Source: DASRVA01 sp050732935
GTDB taxonomy: Bacteria; Gemmatimonadota; Gemmatimonadetes; JACCXV01; JAHWKZ01
NCBI GenBank assembly: GCA_050732935.1
Contig: JBOHRW010000137.1
Span: 15,269-79,268, forward strand
Length of the DNA: 64,000 bases
Direction: 5' to 3'
Position numbers and translations under genes: made by a program. Positions 18,776 through 25,578 of the stretch are shown here, piece after piece. Numbering within the stretch: position 1 is the first letter of the stretch; each line of letters opens with the position of its first letter. Under the pieces are notes generated by a model, which saw only the letters and a list, made by a program, of their open reading frames with translations, did not search any database and had not been told where the DNA came from.

Positions 18776-19928
18776 CCGCGGTCGCGCCGTCGCGTTCATC
18801 GCCATCGTCGCGATGGTGGGGCTGCTTGCGTTCCTGCTGGTCCGCGGCGTGGGTCTCGAGCGGGCCGCCCCCCCGATCGAGGAACTCACCGTGGAACGGA
18901 TCGAGCTGCCCGAGGCGGGTCGGATCGTGGTCCACGTCGTCAATGGCGGGCAGGATCCGGTGTCGATCCACCAGGTCGCGGTCGACGACGCCGTGTGGGC
19001 CTTCCGGATCGCCCCCGATCCGACCATCGACCGGCTGGAGCACGCCACGATCGAGATCCCGTATCCGTGGGTCGAGGGCGAGGCCCACGAGGTCCGGCTC
19101 ATTTCGAGGAACGGCGTCACCTTCGACGCCACCATCGAGGTCGCCACCCGAACACCGAGCGCGACGCCGGGGTGGTTCGGAAGGCTTGCCCTGCTCGGCC
19201 TCTACGTCGGCGTCCTCCCGGTCGCGCTGGGGCTAGCCACCTATCCCTTCCTGCGCGCCCTGGGCCGGCGCGGGATCGACTTCCTGCTCGCCCTCACGGT
19301 CGGCCTTCTCGTGTTTCTCGCCATCGACACGCTGATGGAGGCGCTCGAGCTGGCGGGAGAGGTGGCCGCGGCGTTCCACGCCCCGATCCTTGTGTGGATC
19401 GTGACCCTGGCCACCCTGATCGGCCTGCTGGCGATCACCGAACGCCGACGCTCTCGCGGGGGCGATCTCTCACCGCTCGCGGTGGCCGCGTTCATCGCGC
19501 TCGGGATCGGGCTGCACAATCTGGGGGAGGGCCTCGCGATCGGCGCGGCCCTGGCGACGGGCGCGGTCGGGCTCGGAACCTTTCTCGTGGTGGGATTCAC
19601 GCTCCACAACATCACCGAGGGGATCGGCATCGCGGCACCGCTACTGCGCGGAGAGCCGCGTTTGCGGGACTTCGCCGGTCTCGCTCTCCTGGCCGGGGGC
19701 CCGGCGGTGCTCGGGGCCTGGATCGGGGGCCTCGTCTTCGACCGGCTATGGGCGGCGGTGTTCCTGGCCATCGGGGCGGGGGCGATCCTCCAGGTCGTTG
19801 TCGAGGTCGGGCGGCTCGTGACGGCCGGCGACGAAGGCGTGTCCGGGCTGTGGCGGGGTGAGGTACTGGCGGGCGCGGCGGTGGGGGTGCTCGTGATGTA
19901 CGCAACCGCCCTCATCGTCCCCGCCTGA
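18759..19928 (+). CDS. ZIP-family metal transporter with extracytoplasmic N-terminal domain
   Basis: Inner-membrane divalent-metal permease. The family motifs HNLGEGLAIGAAL (about 253) and HNITEGIGIAAPL (about 282) lie in consecutive spans. Unlike plain ZIP proteins, an initial hydrophobic anchor (about 10-30) is followed by a domain of about 105 residues, predicted beta-rich (TVERIELPEAGRIVVHVVN onward), before eight spans begin near residue 145. That domain should face the periplasm, where it could contact the adjacent oxidase. ATG 18759 overlaps the oxidase gene by 17 bp and gives a natural Lys/Arg-rich start, MSAKRSRGR. Iron or manganese uptake is inferred from the operator. Confidence 0.88.
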   Translation: MSAKRSRGRAVAFIAIVAMVGLLAFLLVRGVGLERAAPPIEELTVERIELPEAGRIVVHVVNGGQDPVSIHQVAVDDAVWAFRIAPDPTIDRLEHATIEIPYPWVEGEAHEVRLISRNGVTFDATIEVATRTPSATPGWFGRLALLGLYVGVLPVALGLATYPFLRALGRRGIDFLLALTVGLLVFLAIDTLMEALELAGEVAAAFHAPILVWIVTLATLIGLLAITERRRSRGGDLSPLAVAAFIALGIGLHNLGEGLAIGAALATGAVGLGTFLVVGFTLHNITEGIGIAAPLLRGEPRLRDFAGLALLAGGPAVLGAWIGGLVFDRLWAAVFLAIGAGAILQVVVEVGRLVTAGDEGVSGLWRGEVLAGAAVGVLVMYATALIVPA

Positions 19929-19953
19929 CCGGGCGTTCCTTAGCCCTCCTCGG

Positions 19954-20820
19954 GTGACCGCGCTGAAAGGGAAGACCCTGTTCATCACCGGGGCGAGCCG
20001 GGGGATCGGCCGGGCGATCGCGCTCAGGGCAGCCCGGGATGGCGCCAGGGTGGCGATCGCCGCCAGGACGTCCGAGCCCCATCCACGTCTGCCGGGCACC
20101 ATCCATACGACGGCCCGCGAGGTCGAGGAGGCGGGTGGGGAAGCGCTGCCGATCGAGATGGACGTCCGCTTCGAAGACCAGGTGGACGAGGCCGTCGCAC
20201 AGACGGTCGAGCGCTTCGGCGGGATCGATGCGCTGGTGAACAACGCCGGCGCGATCCGGTTGACGGGGACCGCCGACACACCCATCCGGCGCTTCGACCT
20301 CATGATCGACGTCAACGTCCGGGCGACCTTCCTCTGCACCCAGCGCTGCCTGCCGCATCTGCGTCGCTCGTCGAACCCGCACGTGCTGGTGATGGCGCCG
20401 CCCATCGACCTGGCCCCGCGCTGGCTGGCCCCGCACCTCGGCTACACGATCTCGAAGTACGGGATGAGCCTGTGCGTGATCGGGTGGGCCGAGGAGTTTC
20501 GCGGCGAGGGCATCGCGGTGAACGCCCTGTGGCCGGCCACGACGATCGCGACCGCGGCGCTGAACGAGCTGAAGGGCCTGGTCCGGCCGGAAGATTGCAG
20601 GCGTCCCGAGATCGTGGCCGATGCCGCGCATTGGATCCTCACGCGGGACAGTCGCTCGCTGACCGGCCGGCTCCTCATGGACGAAGAGGCGCTCGCCGAG
20701 GCCGGGATTACGGATCTCGGGGCGTACGCGCTCCAGCCGGGAAGCCGCCTGCGCGCCGACCTGTTCGTGGACGGGATGGAAGGCGAAGGTGGGGCATCGG
20801 GAGACCCGGCGCGCCGCTAG
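19954..20820 (+). CDS. Short-chain dehydrogenase/reductase, HSDL2-like
   Basis: Cytosolic NAD(P)-dependent oxidoreductase of the classical SDR fold. It has the cofactor loop TGASRGIGRAIA, NNAG at about residue 91, and the YTISK catalytic Tyr/Lys pair. The surrounding text (APPIDLAPRW, KYGMSLCVIGWAEEF, VNALWP) matches the HSDL2 subgroup, whose substrate is uncertain. The position of the catalytic Ser in HSDL2-type SPP is Ala here (MAPP), so activity may be altered. GTG 19954 follows the ZIP stop by 25 bp without a Shine-Dalgarno. Confidence 0.88.
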   Translation: MTALKGKTLFITGASRGIGRAIALRAARDGARVAIAARTSEPHPRLPGTIHTTAREVEEAGGEALPIEMDVRFEDQVDEAVAQTVERFGGIDALVNNAGAIRLTGTADTPIRRFDLMIDVNVRATFLCTQRCLPHLRRSSNPHVLVMAPPIDLAPRWLAPHLGYTISKYGMSLCVIGWAEEFRGEGIAVNALWPATTIATAALNELKGLVRPEDCRRPEIVADAAHWILTRDSRSLTGRLLMDEEALAEAGITDLGAYALQPGSRLRADLFVDGMEGEGGASGDPARR

Positions 20821-20841
20821 CGCGCTGCGGGTCGGAAGGCC

Positions 20842-20917
<76 letters not shown>

Positions 20918-20943
20918 CCCGGAAAGGGCCCCGGAAAGCGAAA

Positions 20944-20965
20944 GCCCTCCCGCATCCGGGAGGGC
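20944..20965 (-). other. Hairpin in the tRNA-Gly/tRNA-Cys spacer
   Basis: A perfect 9-bp stem (20944-20952 with 20957-20965) around a 4-nt loop, in the spacer between the two minus-strand tRNAs. The run after it on the minus strand is TTTCGCTTTCC, only partly U-rich. It could be a partial terminator after tRNA-Gly or a processing element. Confidence 0.5.
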
Positions 20966-20978
20966 CCTCGGGCATGTC

Positions 20979-21054
<76 letters not shown>

Positions 21055-21085
21055 TCGAAGGGTCGCCGCGGTCGGACCCGGCGAG

Positions 21086-21114
21086 AAGATGCCCGCGGGG
21101 TCGTGACGTGTCAA
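21086..21114 (-). promoter_or_regulatory. Candidate promoter for tRNA-Gly/tRNA-Cys
   Basis: On the minus strand: TTGACA (21114-21109), 17-bp spacer, CATCTT (21091-21086), about 31 bp before the tRNA-Gly 5' end. The -35 is perfect and the -10 poor. Confidence 0.45.
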
Positions 21115-21192
21115 GAGTCCTCCTGGTGCCTCGCAGCGAGGCGCCAGATGAGGAAACCCGGACCCCGACCCGGGGTATACCGGGCACCCATA

Positions 21193-21220
21193 GGATCGAA
21201 CCAGCGTTCGATCCTTTTTT
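21193..21220 (+). terminator. Rho-independent terminator
   Basis: GGATCGAAC, loop CAGC, GTTCGATCC followed at once by TTTTTT: a 9-bp perfect stem with a U-run, the strongest terminator in the window. The nearest + strand coding end is the SDR gene 373 bp upstream, across two antisense tRNAs. It may instead end a short RNA or attenuate the transglycosylase transcript. Two further hairpins precede it (21124-21146 and about 21157-21187). Confidence 0.8.
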
Positions 21221-21276
21221 GTTGTCTCTGGTCGTACATACTCATTCGTTAACATCTATTTCGCCACGAGGTTTGC

Positions 21277-21846
21277 ATGACATTCCATCGATCCGCCGTC
21301 CTGATGATCGGAGCCATCGGGCTGTCCCTGGGGCTCCTGCCACTGCCGCTGACGGGGGATGCCCGGAACCCCGAGCCGGAGCCGGTCCACCGCCCGACCC
21401 CGACACACGAGGAATCGATCGCGGGGGCTTTCGCCGCGCGCTACGGAATCGATCTCGAGCTGGCCGGGATCATCCATCGCACCGCCGTCGAGCACGGGCT
21501 CGAGCCGGCGGCCGTGTTCGGGTTGATCGCCACCGAAAGCGCTTTCGATACGCGCGCGGTCGGCCGGGCCGGCTCGGTCGGTCTCATGCAGATCAAGCCC
21601 TCGACGGCCCGCGCCTACGATCCGCAGGCCACCCGGGAGCGGCTCTTCAACCCCGAGATCAACGTGCGTGTGGGTATGGCCCACCTGAGCCGTGAGCTCG
21701 CCCATTTCCATCACGACTGGACTCTGGGGCTGCTCTCGTACAACATGGGGCGCGCCCGCCTGAGTCGGGCCCTGGCCAACGGCGTCGTCCCGCGAAACGG
21801 ATACGCGAGGAAGGTGCTGGCGCATTGCGGAAAGCTCTGCTCCTAG
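21277..21846 (+). CDS. Exported lytic transglycosylase, SLT domain
   Basis: Periplasmic peptidoglycan lytic transglycosylase of the goose-lysozyme-like SLT fold. A signal peptide (about 1-28) and a short Pro-rich linker precede the SLT core. The core shows the catalytic Glu in IATESAFDTRAVG, then GSVGLMQIKPSTA, FNPEINVRVGMAHL and LLSYNMG. At 189 residues it is a minimal version without a LysM or other anchor. The next gene overlaps its end by 22 bp. Confidence 0.93.
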   Translation: MTFHRSAVLMIGAIGLSLGLLPLPLTGDARNPEPEPVHRPTPTHEESIAGAFAARYGIDLELAGIIHRTAVEHGLEPAAVFGLIATESAFDTRAVGRAGSVGLMQIKPSTARAYDPQATRERLFNPEINVRVGMAHLSRELAHFHHDWTLGLLSYNMGRARLSRALANGVVPRNGYARKVLAHCGKLCS

Positions 21847-22658
21847 TCTGCACCTGGGGGTTGGGCGCGGTGATCGGTGGTGCATGGAGCGTCCCGGTCG
21901 CCGCGCAATCGCTCGTCTACGCACCCTCGCAGGGCACCTCCTTCCGTTTCCGCACCGACAACGAGCTCCAGGTATCCCAGCGCATCCTGGGGCGCGACAA
22001 TCTGTACGAGCTTCACGTGGGCGGTATCGTCCGCCTGACGCTGCTGGATCCAGCGCCCCGGCTGCTGTGGCGTCTGAGCTTCGACGAGCTCTCCATGTCC
22101 ATCGAAGGACCGTTCCCCACGCCGCGCACGGAGGAGCTCCGTGGAACCATCGTCACCCTGACCACCAATGCGCGCGGGGTGGTGCTCGAAGCGGTCGCCA
22201 GCGGCGTCGTCCAGCCCGGGATCGGGGCCCGCTACGTAGAACGGGCCGCGGCCGCCTTCCTGCCCCATCTGCCTTCAGCCGATGAGCCGGTGAGCGCATG
22301 GACCGACACGCTCACGGTGACCGAGGTCCTGCAGGGCGTGACTACCCAGATCGAGACCGTCGTCCACTACACCATCGCCGACACGAGCGCCGTCGCCGGA
22401 CGGCCGGTGGTCCCCGTCGAGTACGCTGGCACGATCATGGTGCAGGGGATGGGCACCCTCGGAGGGTCCGCGGTCTCTCTGATCGGTCAGGGGACGGTGA
22501 ACGGACACTATCTCTATGATCCGGCTGACCGCATTTTCGATCTCCACGAGCAGGAACAGATCCTGGAATCCACCCTGACGCTCGACTCCCCGCAGGGCCG
22601 GCCGGTGGCGATTCCCAGCCGTCAGGTCCTCCGGGCTCATGCCGAGCGCTTGTTCTAA
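21825..22658 (+). CDS. Exported protein of unknown function
   Basis: 277 residues with a signal peptide ending near VPVAAQS, then a soluble, predicted beta-rich body with no transmembrane segment and no motif I recognise. It starts with TTG 21825 inside the end of the transglycosylase gene, so the pair is probably translationally coupled. The segment RGTIVTLTTNARGVVLEAV and the repeated Thr-rich strands suggest a periplasmic or outer-membrane-associated beta protein. Function cannot be assigned. Confidence 0.75.
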   Translation: MRKALLLVCTWGLGAVIGGAWSVPVAAQSLVYAPSQGTSFRFRTDNELQVSQRILGRDNLYELHVGGIVRLTLLDPAPRLLWRLSFDELSMSIEGPFPTPRTEELRGTIVTLTTNARGVVLEAVASGVVQPGIGARYVERAAAAFLPHLPSADEPVSAWTDTLTVTEVLQGVTTQIETVVHYTIADTSAVAGRPVVPVEYAGTIMVQGMGTLGGSAVSLIGQGTVNGHYLYDPADRIFDLHEQEQILESTLTLDSPQGRPVAIPSRQVLRAHAERLF

Positions 22659-22679
22659 GCGGGCTGGCACCTCTATACT
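22650..22679 (+). promoter_or_regulatory. Promoter of aspS
   Basis: TTGTTC (22650-22655), 18-bp spacer, TATACT (22674-22679). The predicted leader is about 40 nt, with ggagg 7 bp before the GTG start. Confidence 0.55.
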
Positions 22680-22725
22680 TTTCTGCTTGACCCACACCCG
22701 ATCGATCCCCCTTGGAGGTCAATAA

Positions 22726-24546
22726 GTGACCCGTCCGCTCTCCACCCGTCTGCGCACGGACGGGGCCGGCACCCTGCGCGCACCGGACGTCGACCGCGCG
22801 GTCGCCCTGTGCGGCTGGGTCCATCGACGTCGTGACCACGGCGGGCTGGTCTTCCTCGATCTTCGGGACCGCTATGGAATGGTGCAGTGCGTGGCGAACC
22901 CGGAGCGGCTCGACGGCGCGACGTTCGCGACGGTGGAGAAGCTCCGCGCCGAGGACGTCGTACGCATCGAGGGGACGGTCGCGCGCCGTCCGGACGCCAG
23001 CGTCAACAAGACCATGCCCACGGGCGAGATCGAAATCGAGATCACGGCCTGCGCGCTTCTCGCCGAGGCCGCGACGCCGCCGTTTCCGGTCGATGTCGAG
23101 AAGGAGGGCGGCGAGGTGGCCGAGGATCTGCGGCTCCGCTACCGCTACCTGGAGCTCCGCAAGCCTCGCTTGACGGCGGCCCTGGGCGTGCGGCACCGGA
23201 TCGCCTGGGAGACCCGCCGCTATCTCGACGGGCTCGGCTTCTGGGAGATCGAAACCCCGATCCTGACCCGACCGACGCCCGAGGGGGCGAGGGACTATCT
23301 CGTTCCGTCCCGAGTCCATGCCGGCAAGTTCTACGCTCTCCCCCAGTCGCCTCAGCTCTACAAGCAGCTTCTCATGGTGGCCGGGTACGATCGCTACTTC
23401 CAGATCGCCCGCTGCTTTCGGGATGAGGATCTGCGGGCGGATCGCCAGCCCGAGTTCACCCAGATCGACATGGAGATGGCGTTCGTCGACACCGATGACG
23501 TGATCGAGACGGTGAGCGGGCTGTTCCGCCATCTGTTCCACGTGTGCCTGGAGGTGGAGGTCGGGGAGATACCCCGCCTCTCCTTCGACGAGGCCCTGGC
23601 GCGCTTCGGAAGCGACAAGCCCGACCTCAGGATCCGGCACGAGCTAGTGGACCTGACCGATCATTTCCGGGAGAGCGGGTTTCGGATCTTCGATGCTGCC
23701 ATCGACACGGGAGGCCGGATCGCCGGTCTCACGGTGCCGGGGGCGGCGGAAGCGACCCGGAGCCAGCTCGACCGATGGACGGAGATCGCGCAGGGCGCGG
23801 GCGCCAAGGGGCTGGTCTGGGCACGCCACGACGACGAGGGCTGGAGGTCGTCGATCGACAAGTTCGTCGCGTCCGAACGCTGGACGGCCGCCGGCGGGTC
23901 GGCCGGCGCCGAGCCCGGCGACCTGCTGCTCGCGGTCGCCGACCGGGCGCGGACGGCGAGGCTCGCGCTGGGAGCGCTCCGGATCCATCTCGCGCGTGAG
24001 CGCGGCTGGATCGACGAAGGCGCGTGGCGCCCGCTGTGGATCGTCGACTTTCCGCTCTTCGAGGAGAATCCGCAGGGGGAGATCGTGCCCAGCCACCATC
24101 CCTTCACCGCGCCGGTGGGAGGGCTCGAAGGGCTGGCTGCCGAGGACCCGCTTTCGATCGAGGCCATGGCCTACGACTTGGTGATCAACGGCTATGAGAT
24201 CGGCAGCGGTTCGATCCGGATCCACGAGCGGGCCCTCCAGGAGGCCCTCTTCCAGAGGCTGGGGATCTCACCCGAAGAGGCCAGAGCGAGGTTCGGGTTC
24301 CTGCTGTCGGCCTTCGAATACGGCGCTCCGCCCCACGGCGGGTTCGCGGTCGGCCTCGATCGTACGGCGATGCTCTTCGCGGGAGGGGACAGCCTGCGCG
24401 ACGTGATCGCGTTCCCCAAGACGACCAGCGCCAGCGCGCTCCTGGAAGGCGCCCCCGACACTGCCGATCCGCACGAGCTCGCGGGCCTCCACATCCGCGT
24501 CGTGGCTCCGGGCTCCGGCTTGACTGCGCCGAGCGGGCGTCGTTAG
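22726..24546 (+). CDS. aspS: Aspartyl-tRNA synthetase, bacterial type, probably non-discriminating
   Basis: Class II synthetase charging tRNA-Asp. An N-terminal OB anticodon-binding domain (CGWVHRRRDHGGLVF) is followed by the catalytic core: motif 2 CFRDEDLRADRQPEFTQID, the bacterial-type insertion (about 290-420), and motif 3 GFAVGLDRTAML. At 606 residues it is full length for the bacterial form. Residue 38 is His (RRRDHGG), as in non-discriminating AspRS of Pseudomonas type, where E. coli has Leu; it may therefore also charge tRNA-Asn. The start is GTG 22726 behind a ggagg ribosome site. Confidence 0.97.
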   Translation: MTRPLSTRLRTDGAGTLRAPDVDRAVALCGWVHRRRDHGGLVFLDLRDRYGMVQCVANPERLDGATFATVEKLRAEDVVRIEGTVARRPDASVNKTMPTGEIEIEITACALLAEAATPPFPVDVEKEGGEVAEDLRLRYRYLELRKPRLTAALGVRHRIAWETRRYLDGLGFWEIETPILTRPTPEGARDYLVPSRVHAGKFYALPQSPQLYKQLLMVAGYDRYFQIARCFRDEDLRADRQPEFTQIDMEMAFVDTDDVIETVSGLFRHLFHVCLEVEVGEIPRLSFDEALARFGSDKPDLRIRHELVDLTDHFRESGFRIFDAAIDTGGRIAGLTVPGAAEATRSQLDRWTEIAQGAGAKGLVWARHDDEGWRSSIDKFVASERWTAAGGSAGAEPGDLLLAVADRARTARLALGALRIHLARERGWIDEGAWRPLWIVDFPLFEENPQGEIVPSHHPFTAPVGGLEGLAAEDPLSIEAMAYDLVINGYEIGSGSIRIHERALQEALFQRLGISPEEARARFGFLLSAFEYGAPPHGGFAVGLDRTAMLFAGGDSLRDVIAFPKTTSASALLEGAPDTADPHELAGLHIRVVAPGSGLTAPSGRR

Positions 24547-24549
24547 ACT
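24520..24549 (+). promoter_or_regulatory. Promoter of the phoH operon
   Basis: TTGACT (24520-24525), 18-bp spacer, TAGACT (24544-24549). It sits across the aspS stop. The -10 ends 10 bp before the PhoH GTG, so the mRNA would be leaderless or nearly so. Confidence 0.5.
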
Positions 24550-24558
24550 CCCATCGAC

Positions 24559-25578
24559 GTGCACGCCCGGACCACGGCCCACCTGCACGCCATCCCTCTC
24601 GACGGCGTCGACCAGCTCACGCTCTTCGGAACGAACGACCGCAACCTCAAGCTGATCGAGCGGCTCAGCGACGCGCGCCTGTTCGTCCGGGAAGGCGAGC
24701 TACGCATCCAGGGACCGCCGGAGATCGTGTCTCGTGTCTCTTCGCTCGTCGAGCATCTGATGACCCTGATTCAGACCGGCGTGGGCTTCGATCCCGATGA
24801 TGTCCGCCGGTTCTACGACGAGCTGTCGACCGGCACGGACACCGCGCTCGAGCGGCTGGATCGCGATCGCGTCGCCATCCGCGGGACGCAGAAGATCATC
24901 AAGCCCAAGACCGCGGGTCAGGAGGCGTATCTCGGCGCCATGACCGACAACGACATCACGGTGTCGATCGGCCCGGCCGGTACCGGAAAGACCTACCTCG
25001 CGGTCGCGATGGCCATCGATGCATTGCACAGGAAGACGGTCCGTCGCATCGTTCTCGCCCGCCCCGCCGTCGAAGCCGGGGAGACACTGGGGTTCCTGCC
25101 GGGCGATCTCCAGGAGAAGGTGGACCCGTACTTGCGTCCGCTCTACGACGCGCTCGAGGACATGTTGGCTCAGGACAGGGTCCGGCGGTACCTGGAGACA
25201 CGCACGATCGAGATCGCGCCGTTGGCCTATATGCGTGGCCGGACGCTGGCCGACGCGTACGTGATCCTGGACGAGGCGCAGAACGCGACCACCCGGCAGA
25301 TGAAGATGTTCCTCACCCGGCTGGGTCTGAACTCGAGGGCGGTGATCACCGGCGACAAGACCCAGATCGACCTGCCGCCGCGGGAGGAGTCGGGTCTCTT
25401 GCAGATCGAACGCATCCTGAAAGGCATCGACGGGATCGCCTTCGTCTATCTGACCGCTCGCGACGTGATCCGCCACGCGCTCGTGCAGAAGATCCTGAAG
25501 GCCTACGAGACCTCGGAGGACACCGGGGACCGGTCGTCCCGAGCGTCGAAGCCCCGATCCCCCCGGAGCGACTCGTGA
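24559..25578 (+). CDS. PhoH-family ATPase
   Basis: Cytosolic P-loop protein of the PhoH family, linked to RNA metabolism through its conserved neighbourhood with ybeY. An N-terminal KH-like stretch (about 20-75) precedes Walker A GPAGTGKTYLAVAMA (about 139). Then come ARPAVEAGETLGFLPGD, YVILDEAQNATTRQMKMFLTR (Walker B) and VITGDKTQIDLP. The 339 residues are of family size. GTG 24559 lies 13 bp after aspS without a Shine-Dalgarno. The following gene overlaps by GTGA, giving the classical phoH-pgpH-ybeY string. Confidence 0.95.
   Translation: MHARTTAHLHAIPLDGVDQLTLFGTNDRNLKLIERLSDARLFVREGELRIQGPPEIVSRVSSLVEHLMTLIQTGVGFDPDDVRRFYDELSTGTDTALERLDRDRVAIRGTQKIIKPKTAGQEAYLGAMTDNDITVSIGPAGTGKTYLAVAMAIDALHRKTVRRIVLARPAVEAGETLGFLPGDLQEKVDPYLRPLYDALEDMLAQDRVRRYLETRTIEIAPLAYMRGRTLADAYVILDEAQNATTRQMKMFLTRLGLNSRAVITGDKTQIDLPPREESGLLQIERILKGIDGIAFVYLTARDVIRHALVQKILKAYETSEDTGDRSSRASKPRSPRSDS

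Noticed and set aside
21060..21276. A c-di-AMP (ydaO-type) riboswitch before the lytic transglycosylase
   Set aside because: The context would fit, since such riboswitches control wall hydrolases, but I could not find the conserved core segments of that RNA, so only a terminator is called.
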